Below, one piece after another: positions 1-4,455 of a DNA stretch of 6,882 nt. How positions within the stretch are numbered: the first letter of the stretch is position 1; every line of letters starts with the position of its first letter. Under the pieces are notes generated by a model. That model saw nothing but the letters and a program-made list of their open reading frames with translations, ran no database searches and was not told the DNA's origin. A program made the position numbers and the translations under genes. Origin of the DNA: Syntrophomonadaceae bacterium (GTDB taxonomy: Bacteria; Bacillota; Syntrophomonadia; Syntrophomonadales; Syntrophomonadaceae); assembly GCA_031265005.1 (NCBI GenBank), contig JAISDD010000240.1, positions 1 through 6,882 on the forward strand, written 5' to 3'.

Positions 1-231
1 CCTTTAGATGTGGCGGTGGAACTGGGTAAAACTAAAATGACCATTAAAGAGGTTTTAGACCTTCAGCAAGGGTCGATTATACAACTGGAAAAAATGGCGG
101 GCGAACCAGTTGATATGTTAGTTAACGGCAAACTTATTGCCAAAGGAGAAGTAGTAGTTATTGACGAATTTTACGGAATTAGGATAACAACTATTGTCAG
201 TCCTATAGATAGAGTAAATAAACTTCAATAA
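1..231 (+). CDS. fliY: Flagellar motor switch protein FliY (or FliN), C-terminal part, 5' truncated by window edge
   Basis: Part of the C-ring at the base of the flagellum, which switches rotation direction; in Bacillus FliY also dephosphorylates CheY-P. The frame is open from base 1, so the gene starts upstream. The visible 76 residues are almost exactly the SpoA/FliMN_C domain. They begin [13 protein letters not shown], continue through an LxxGS-type turn and the hallmark [20 protein letters not shown], and end in [10 protein letters not shown] plus a short tail before TAA at 229-231. The domain is shared by FliN and FliY. I prefer FliY because cheY and a fliO/fliZ-type gene follow directly, as in Firmicutes, where FliY replaces FliN. 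The upstream CheC-like part that would settle this is outside the window. A GTG at position 10 lies inside the domain and is not a real start. The stop is 27 nt before cheY. Confidence 0.9.
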   Translation, partial: PLDVAVELGKTKMTIKEVLDLQQGSIIQLEKMAGEPVDMLVNGKLIAKGEVVVIDEFYGIRITTIVSPIDRVNKLQ

Positions 232-246
232 TATTTTTAAAGTATT

Positions 247-252
247 AGGAGG
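247..252 (+). promoter_or_regulatory. Shine-Dalgarno site of cheY
   Basis: A perfect AGGAGG lies 6 nt before the cheY ATG at 259. It sits in the 27-nt fliY-cheY gap, fixes the start, and suggests strong translation compared with the weak site of the following gene. No promoter-like elements are convincing in the same gap. Confidence 0.85.
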
Positions 253-258
253 ATAAAC

Positions 259-621
259 ATGGCAAAGAGAGTGTTAGTTGTTGATGATGCTGCATTTATG
301 AGAATGATGATCAAAGACATTTTAAGCAAAAATGGTTATGACGTAGTGGGAGAAGCCGAAAATGGAGCTGTTGCAGTTGAGAAATTTAAAGAGCTTACTC
401 CGGATTTAGTCACTATGGATATAACAATGCCGGAGATGGATGGCATCGCAGCGGTTAAAGAAATAAAGGCCTTGGATTCTAAAGCTATAATTATTATGTG
501 CAGCGCTATGGGCCAGCAGTCCATGGTAATAGACGCTATCCAAGCCGGAGCACGTGATTTCATTGTAAAACCTTTTCAGCCGGATCGTGTGCTCGAAGCT
601 GTAGGCAAAGCATTGGAATAA
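259..621 (+). CDS. cheY: Chemotaxis response regulator CheY
   Basis: Single-domain receiver of 120 residues, the usual CheY size. It accepts a phosphoryl group from CheA and, as CheY-P, binds the flagellar switch to bias rotation. All receiver residues are visible: acidic pair D9-D10, phosphoacceptor D54 in MDITMPEMDG, the Ser/Thr position as S82 in MCSAMGQQ, the aromatic switch position as F101, and K104 in the KPF motif. There is no output domain after the receiver, so it acts by protein binding. The sequence closely resembles Thermotoga maritima CheY as I remember it, with the same numbering (D54, S82, K104) and the MCSAMGQQ and KPFQP stretches. Ser and Phe at the switch positions are therefore normal for this branch. 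Its place between fliY and fliO matches the Bacillus-type operon, where the downstream switch protein is also the phosphatase that ends the signal. It starts at an ATG with a perfect ribosome site and ends 22 nt before fliO. Confidence 0.97.
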   Translation: MAKRVLVVDDAAFMRMMIKDILSKNGYDVVGEAENGAVAVEKFKELTPDLVTMDITMPEMDGIAAVKEIKALDSKAIIIMCSAMGQQSMVIDAIQAGARDFIVKPFQPDRVLEAVGKALE

Positions 622-638
622 CGTTGTAAAATCAAAAA

Positions 639-647
639 ATGATATGA
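639..647 (+). other. Two-codon mini-ORF overlapping the fliO start
   Basis: The bases read ATG ATA TGA. The TGA at 645-647 overlaps the fliO ATG at 644-646 as ATGA, the same kind of overlap used at flhA-flhF. No Shine-Dalgarno site precedes it, so it may be coincidence in AT-rich DNA. It is recorded because the fliO start has no visible ribosome site of its own. Confidence 0.3.
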
Positions 648-1393
648 GAAAATTTCATTCTAAGGCGCATATAAAAAAAAATACGGTTTGGCATGTAATA
701 TTGGCTGTTATCTTGTTACAGCTTTTTTGGCTGGGCTTACCAGAACAAGCAGACTTTATTTATGAGTTTGTTCCTGAAGCCTATGCAGTGGACAGCGTGG
801 ATGAGATAAACAGAGCAATAGATGACCCGGCTGCTGTTTCGCCTGAAAGCACTAATTTAGGGCTGAATATGCTGAAGCTGGTAATAATACTGGTTTTGAT
901 TATAGCTGCCGCGTGGATCATCATTAAATTATTTAGCCGGTCAGCTCAAAATAAAATGCAAGGCCGGTATTTACATATTACAGACGAGGTCATTTTAGGA
1001 CAAAATCGCGGAATCGTTTTGTGTTCCTTAGGATCAAAAATATATGCTTTGGGAGTTACCGATCACCATATTTCACTGCTTTTTGAAATTCAAGAAGAAA
1101 GTGTACTGGAAGAGATTATGCAGAATCAACTGCTGCAAGATGAGCAGCAGGAGTATTTGAATATAAAGAGTGTATTTAGTAAATTCTTGGGCGGTTTTAA
1201 AAAGGACTCGAGAGGATTGAACCATACGAAAAGCCCGCTTAAAAGAGATTTTCACAAAATTATGCAAGATCAAGTTCACAGATTAAAAGGAAATTTGCTT
1301 GATGAAGTTTGGAACGAGAATAAAAATTTGCTTGACGAAGCTTGGGACGAAAATAATAGGGAGAAAAACAAGAGGGATGGAGACAGTCTTTAG
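644..1393 (+). CDS. fliO: Flagellar biosynthesis protein FliO (FliZ of Bacillus), export-gate assembly factor
   Basis: FliO helps assemble the FliP ring of the flagellar type III export gate. The product has 249 residues, longer than the roughly 100-125 of enterobacterial FliO but comparable with the Firmicutes form called FliZ. A basic N-terminus precedes a hydrophobic segment at about 14-32. An AYA (46-48) could be a signal-peptidase site, but it lies rather far from the hydrophobic core. The main membrane segment is about 77-95. A FliO domain follows (about 96-150), with the typical LGQNRGIVLCSLGSKIYALGV stretch broken by no gaps. The remaining 100 residues are charged, Gln/Asn/Glu-rich and probably cytoplasmic, with an 11-residue tandem duplication at 217-238. 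The ATG at 644 has no clear Shine-Dalgarno site, and no in-frame ATG or GTG lies between cheY and it. Assignment rests on the membrane-plus-domain pattern and on lying between cheY and fliP. The last 17 nt overlap fliP. Confidence 0.88.
   Translation: MRKFHSKAHIKKNTVWHVILAVILLQLFWLGLPEQADFIYEFVPEAYAVDSVDEINRAIDDPAAVSPESTNLGLNMLKLVIILVLIIAAAWIIIKLFSRSAQNKMQGRYLHITDEVILGQNRGIVLCSLGSKIYALGVTDHHISLLFEIQEESVLEEIMQNQLLQDEQQEYLNIKSVFSKFLGGFKKDSRGLNHTKSPLKRDFHKIMQDQVHRLKGNLLDEVWNENKNLLDEAWDENNREKNKRDGDSL
1292..1357 (+). repeat. 33-bp tandem duplication (two copies) in the 3' end of fliO
   Basis: Copies at 1292-1324 and 1325-1357 encode NLLDEVWNENK and NLLDEAWDENN. The DNA copies differ at only a few positions, mostly third bases or single substitutions, so this looks like a direct duplication that has begun to diverge. 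The unit is a multiple of three, so the frame is kept. It lies in the charged cytoplasmic tail of FliO, 20 nt before the preferred fliP start, and just overlaps the possible longer fliP N-terminus that would start at 1299. Confidence 0.85.
1358..1376 (+). promoter_or_regulatory. Purine-rich ribosome-binding region of fliP
   Basis: AGGGAG (1358-1363) lies 13 nt before the ATG at 1377, and AGAGGG (1371-1376) directly abuts it. Neither spacing is ideal, but together they make 1377 a better start than the upstream in-frame ATG at 1299, which lies in the fliO repeat and has no such site. Confidence 0.5.
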
Positions 1394-2177
1394 CAGGACG
1401 GTAAAGAGGAGCAGCAAATATAGATGGGGTCTCGCTATTATTATTGGAGCGGCTTTTTTGGGGATGATGGCAGAAACGGCCGTGGCGGCAACAAATATGT
1501 TCAATTTGCCTGATGTAAATCTGCAAGTTGGGGACGGTAGCGGCGAACAAGGACCGAGTGGCGCTATTCAGTTACTTGTATTATTAACGGCGCTTACGTT
1601 AGCGCCGGCGGTTGTTATTACTTTAACTTCTTTTACCCGTATTATTGTGGTTTTAAGTTTTGTACGTAGTTCTTTAGCAACTCAACAGATGCCTCCTAAT
1701 CAAGTTTTAATAGGTTTGGCGCTTTTTTTGACCTTTTTTATTATGGCGCCGACCTTTCAGCAGATAAATACTCAAACCGTACAGCCTTACATAAACGGAG
1801 AAATTAGTAATGAAACAGCCTTTACCCAAGGCATGGAGCCTTTAAGAAATTTTATGTTAGGTCAGACCAGAGAAAAAGATCTCGCGCTTTTTGTTAGGCT
1901 TTCAGGATTGGAAAGACCTAATGATTTTGCGGACATTCCCAATTATGTATTGATACCTTCTTTTATAATCAGTGAATTAAAAACCGCGTTTCAAATAGGT
2001 TTTATTATTTTTATACCATTTTTAATAATAGATATGGTGGTAGCCAGCGCTTTAATGTCGATGGGAATGATGATGCTGCCTCCTATGATGATATCGCTGC
2101 CTTTTAAAATACTTTTGTTTGTACTGGTGGATGGATGGAACCTTATTGTTAGTTCGCTGATGATGACTTTTAGGTGA
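1377..2177 (+). CDS. fliP: Flagellar type III export-gate protein FliP
   Basis: FliP forms the core ring of the export gate in the inner membrane with FliQ and FliR. From ATG 1377 it has 266 residues, close to the usual 245-260. A basic N-terminus and a hydrophobic run (about 18-31) followed by AVA (35-37) look like the cleaved signal peptide typical of FliP. Family hallmarks follow: TLTSFTRIIVVLSFVRSSL (about 82-100), QQMPPNQVLIGLALFLTFFIMAP (103-125), the TREKDLALFVRLS block (164-176), the IPSFIISELKTAF stretch (193-205), a membrane segment at 207-224, and SMGMMMLPPMMISLPFKI (228-245) leading into the last membrane segment. An in-frame ATG at 1299 would add 26 basic residues before the signal peptide and overlap fliO by 95 nt, which is less plausible. 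With the preferred start the overlap with fliO is 17 nt, suggesting translational coupling. It ends 25 nt before fliQ. Confidence 0.96.
   Translation: METVFSRTVKRSSKYRWGLAIIIGAAFLGMMAETAVAATNMFNLPDVNLQVGDGSGEQGPSGAIQLLVLLTALTLAPAVVITLTSFTRIIVVLSFVRSSLATQQMPPNQVLIGLALFLTFFIMAPTFQQINTQTVQPYINGEISNETAFTQGMEPLRNFMLGQTREKDLALFVRLSGLERPNDFADIPNYVLIPSFIISELKTAFQIGFIIFIPFLIIDMVVASALMSMGMMMLPPMMISLPFKILLFVLVDGWNLIVSSLMMTFR
1589..1606 (+). repeat. 18-bp near-perfect palindrome inside fliP
   Basis: GGCGCT and AGCGCC flank TACGTT, giving 8 of 9 matched pairs around the centre (1597/1598). It lies in codons for T-A-L-T-L-A-P-A of the first FliP membrane region. No T-tract follows, so it is not an intrinsic terminator. 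It may be chance in Ala/Leu-rich codons. Confidence 0.45.
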
Positions 2178-2183
2178 CGAAGC

Positions 2184-2193
2184 AGGAGGGAGG
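2184..2193 (+). promoter_or_regulatory. Strong Shine-Dalgarno site that decides the TTG start of fliQ
   Basis: The purine run AGGAGGGAGG ends 9 nt before the TTG at 2203. It is the strongest ribosome site in this part of the operon and supports TTG as a genuine start codon. It lies wholly in the short fliP-fliQ gap. Confidence 0.8.
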
Positions 2194-2202
2194 ACATAGT
2201 AT

Positions 2203-2475
2203 TTGTTTGAAGAAACCGTATTGAGGATAACTAATGACGCAGTTTTTGTAATTTTACTATTATCAGCGCCTGTTTTAGTAGCGGCTTTGGCTACCGGACT
2301 GTTGATCAGCATATTTCAGGCGACTACTCAATTACAGGAAATGACCCTGGTGTTTGTGCCTAAAATAATAGTAGTATTTTTAGTGTTGATATTTTTTGGT
2401 CCATGGATGTTAAATGTTATTACTGGCTTTACAAGTGAACTGATGCAAAGTATACCTATGCTTTTAACCGAATAA
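2203..2475 (+). CDS. fliQ: Flagellar type III export-gate protein FliQ
   Basis: FliQ is a small inner-membrane hairpin protein that packs around the FliP/FliR core of the export gate. At 90 residues it has the family's usual length of about 89. Two membrane segments are visible, at about 14-36 and 51-72. The conserved stretch between them reads ATGLLISIFQATTQLQEMTLVFVPKI (about 30-55), with the FQATTQ(L/I)QE motif diagnostic of FliQ/SctS. The start is TTG at 2203: no in-frame ATG occurs before residue 47, and a shorter product would lose the first helix. Translation ends at TAA 2473-2475, followed at once by TAG in the same frame, a double stop. It is followed by the longest intergenic gap in the window (74 nt). 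Confidence 0.95.
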   Translation: MFEETVLRITNDAVFVILLLSAPVLVAALATGLLISIFQATTQLQEMTLVFVPKIIVVFLVLIFFGPWMLNVITGFTSELMQSIPMLLTE

Positions 2476-2549
2476 TAGAAACATAAAAAAATTATGAAGC
2501 ACGGATATGCGGGGCAGGCGATTATGTTGTTTAGACAAGGAGTGTAAGA
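2476..2549 (+). other. fliQ-fliR spacer with a 17-codon open frame in phase with fliQ
   Basis: At 74 nt this is the largest gap in an otherwise overlapping or tightly spaced operon. After the tandem stops of fliQ the same frame reopens. An ATG at 2494 would start the peptide MKHGYAGQAIMLFRQGV, ending at TAA 2545-2547, two bases before the fliR ATG. No Shine-Dalgarno site precedes that ATG. The 3' part overlaps the fliR ribosome site. I do not recognise the peptide and have no evidence that it is made. Confidence 0.3.
2537..2542 (+). promoter_or_regulatory. Shine-Dalgarno site of fliR
   Basis: AAGGAG lies 7 nt before the fliR ATG at 2550. An in-frame TAG at 2532-2534 rules out any longer fliR, so this site and the ATG fix the start. 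Confidence 0.8.
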
Positions 2550-3314
2550 ATGGCCTTTGCTTGGGATAATTTCTTCATTATATTTCTTCGCATGAGTGGG
2601 TTGTTTATAAGCGCTCCGATTTTTTCCAGCAACCAGATACCTGTACGTATAAAAATATTTGCCTTGCTGATAATTTCATTTTGTTTAGCTTATGCGGTTC
2701 CGGTTACTTTTCCAGAGTCGGCGCAGAGCGCGTTCCATATTGTAACAATTATGGGCATGGAACTACTGGTGGGATGCGCTATTGGTTTTGTGTCGAATAT
2801 GATATTTGCTGGTATACAGTTAGCTGGTCAGCTTATGGATATGCAGATGGGTTTTGGAATTGTTAATGTGGTTGACCCTTTGTCCGGCACCCAAGTCCCG
2901 TTATTGGGGAATTTTACTCAAGTCATGACGTTGCTGATTTTCTTGGCTGTGGATGGACATCATTATTTAATTCAATCGGTGGTTAACAGCTATCAGTTGA
3001 TACCGGTTATGGGAATGCATTTGACAGGCCATTTTATGGACCAGCTACTGAAAGTGATGGTTTATGTATTTGCGATTGCGATAAAAATATCCAGTCCGTT
3101 AGTGCTGACTGTCTTGACCGCTGACATTGCTATGGGCTTCATAGGACGAACTGTGCCGCAGATGAATGTTTTTATCGTAGGGATGCCTTTAAAAATACTG
3201 TTGGGTTTTATATGTTTATTGATGTTAGTGCCAGTATATGCATGGTTGTTTGAAACGATATTTGATACTGTTTTTGCTTTTATAGACGCTATTGTAATGA
3301 GCGTAACATTGTGA
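2550..3314 (+). CDS. fliR: Flagellar type III export-gate protein FliR
   Basis: FliR is the single-copy member of the FliP5Q4R1 export-gate core in the inner membrane. The product has 254 residues, normal for the family (about 250-265), and is almost entirely hydrophobic, with about six membrane segments. Visible signatures are the N-terminal FLRMSGLFISAPIFSS with PVRIK (12-35), the ELLVGCAIGF helix (71-80), AGQLMDMQMGFGIVNVVDP (92-110), and PQMNVFIVGMPLKILLGF (203-220), which is the strongly conserved C-terminal block. It is a separate gene here: in some clostridia fliR is fused to flhB, but a TGA at 3312-3314 and a 19-nt gap with its own ribosome site separate the two. The start is fixed by an upstream in-frame stop. 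Confidence 0.96.
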   Translation: MAFAWDNFFIIFLRMSGLFISAPIFSSNQIPVRIKIFALLIISFCLAYAVPVTFPESAQSAFHIVTIMGMELLVGCAIGFVSNMIFAGIQLAGQLMDMQMGFGIVNVVDPLSGTQVPLLGNFTQVMTLLIFLAVDGHHYLIQSVVNSYQLIPVMGMHLTGHFMDQLLKVMVYVFAIAIKISSPLVLTVLTADIAMGFIGRTVPQMNVFIVGMPLKILLGFICLLMLVPVYAWLFETIFDTVFAFIDAIVMSVTL

Positions 3315-3321
3315 ATATTTA

Positions 3322-3326
3322 AAAGG
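3322..3326 (+). promoter_or_regulatory. Modest Shine-Dalgarno site of flhB
   Basis: AAAGG lies 7 nt before the flhB ATG at 3334, inside the 19-nt fliR-flhB gap. It is weaker than the sites of cheY and fliQ but correctly placed. Confidence 0.55.
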
Positions 3327-3333
3327 TAAGCGT

Positions 3334-4440
3334 ATGGAAGAAACATTATATTTTTTATTTGATATACAGCTTTTTGCTGATGGGGATACCGGAGAAAAAA
3401 CCGAAACCGCTACTCCCCGCCGAAGAGAAGACGCTAGAAAAAAAGGGCAGGTTTTCAAAAGTACAGATTTGAATTCAGCCATAATACTCTTGGTTGGTTC
3501 TATGATGATATATATATGTTTGCCAATGATTTATCAAAGAATAAGTTATTTTATAGAATATTGTTTTATGGAACGAACCTTGATGGAAATAAATAATGCT
3601 ACAGCTTATGATTTTATATTTGAAGTAATCATTCAAATAGCGCAGATGATTTGGCCTATACTACTGGGAGCGTTTGCGGGAGCTTTGCTAATAAGTTATT
3701 TGCAAGTTGGCGCTGTATTTGCTACCGAACCTTTGACGCCGAAATTTTCCAAAATTAATCCGGTGGAAGGATTCAAACGGCTTTTTTCAAAAAGAGCTTT
3801 GGTCGAACTGGTGAAATCATTCATTAAAATAGGGATTACAGGATATGTGGTCTACACTGTGTTAAGGGGAAATTATCAGTTGTTTCCGCGCATGGTAGAT
3901 ATGGAATTAAACACTACTTTAACATTTTTAGGATCTATTATTTTTGAGATCGCTTTAAAAGTAGGGTTGATTTTTATAATAGTAGGAGTTTTAGATTATA
4001 TATATCAATGGTATGAGCATGAAGTGTCTTTGAAAATGAGTAAGTATGAAGTTAAACAAGAGTACAAACAGAATGAAGGAGATCCTCTGATTAGATCCAG
4101 GCAGAGAAGGATACAAAGGGAAATGGCTATGAGACGCATGATGGCGGAAGTGCCTAAAGCGGATGTTATTATTACTAACCCCACCCATTATGCCATAGCC
4201 GTACAGTATAAAGCAGAAATTATGAGCGCTCCGGTCGTGATCGCCAAAGGTCAGGATCAAGTGGCTTTAAGGATAAAAGAAATTGCTGAAAAACACAAAA
4301 TAACAGTGGTTGAAAACCCTAGTTTAGCGAGAACTATTTATGCTATGTGTAAAATCGGAGATCTAATTCCGGAAGACCTTTACCAAGCAGTGGCGGAAAT
4401 ATTAGCTTTTGTGTACAAACAAAGAAAAGTTGTGGTTTGA
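3334..4440 (+). CDS. flhB: Flagellar export substrate-specificity switch protein FlhB
   Basis: FlhB is the export-apparatus protein that changes substrate class from rod/hook to filament after self-cleavage. At 368 residues it has the usual length (about 350-380). The N-terminus carries GEKTETATPRRREDARKKGQVFKS (about 20-43), the family signature, preceded by a FDIQLFADG leader. Four membrane segments lie at about 48-66, 104-124, 160-178 and 200-222. The cytoplasmic linker (about 225-270) is highly charged and contains the conserved EGDPLIRSRQRRIQREMAMRR. The autocleavage site NPTH is intact at 282-285 in ITNPTHYAIAV, so cleavage between Asn282 and Pro283 is expected. The cytoplasmic domain continues through VIAKGQDQVALRIKEIA and ENPSLARTIY. 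It ends 15 nt before flhA. Confidence 0.97.
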   Translation: MEETLYFLFDIQLFADGDTGEKTETATPRRREDARKKGQVFKSTDLNSAIILLVGSMMIYICLPMIYQRISYFIEYCFMERTLMEINNATAYDFIFEVIIQIAQMIWPILLGAFAGALLISYLQVGAVFATEPLTPKFSKINPVEGFKRLFSKRALVELVKSFIKIGITGYVVYTVLRGNYQLFPRMVDMELNTTLTFLGSIIFEIALKVGLIFIIVGVLDYIYQWYEHEVSLKMSKYEVKQEYKQNEGDPLIRSRQRRIQREMAMRRMMAEVPKADVIITNPTHYAIAVQYKAEIMSAPVVIAKGQDQVALRIKEIAEKHKITVVENPSLARTIYAMCKIGDLIPEDLYQAVAEILAFVYKQRKVVV

Positions 4441-4444
4441 AGGG
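4440..4444 (+). promoter_or_regulatory. Shine-Dalgarno site of flhA overlapping the flhB stop
   Basis: AAGGG begins on the last base of the flhB TGA (4438-4440) and lies 11 nt before the flhA ATG at 4456, a slightly long spacing. Ribosomes finishing flhB would cover it, which fits coupled translation. Confidence 0.5.
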
Positions 4445-4455
4445 AAGTTTGTTAA

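Noticed and set aside
336..563. Minus-strand frame antisense to cheY
   Set aside because: It is a shadow of the cheY codons with no ribosome site and an implausible Ser/Ile-rich product.
259..621. Ser82 and Phe101 instead of the Thr and Tyr of enteric CheY, as a sign of altered signalling
   Set aside because: The same residues occur in Thermotoga-type CheY, which this protein closely resembles, so they are normal for the group.
1260..1550. Minus-strand frames across the fliO/fliP junction with a visible internal repeat
   Set aside because: The repeat is only the antisense reading of the FliO duplication; both strands' frames lie under real genes and lack start signals.
2048..2101. Apparent repeat of ATGATGATG...CTGCC in fliP
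   Set aside because: It encodes the conserved Met-rich FliP block SMGMMMLPPMMISLP; the similarity follows from the protein, not from a DNA repeat.
2681..2866. 61-codon + strand frame inside fliR
   Set aside because: It is fully contained in the well-conserved FliR membrane protein, in another frame; its Cys/Trp/Tyr-rich product resembles nothing and it has no ribosome site.
3991..4260. Minus-strand frame antisense to flhB
   Set aside because: It covers the highly conserved FlhB linker and NPTH region, so its openness is a by-product of that coding; its product is His/Phe-rich without recognisable motifs.
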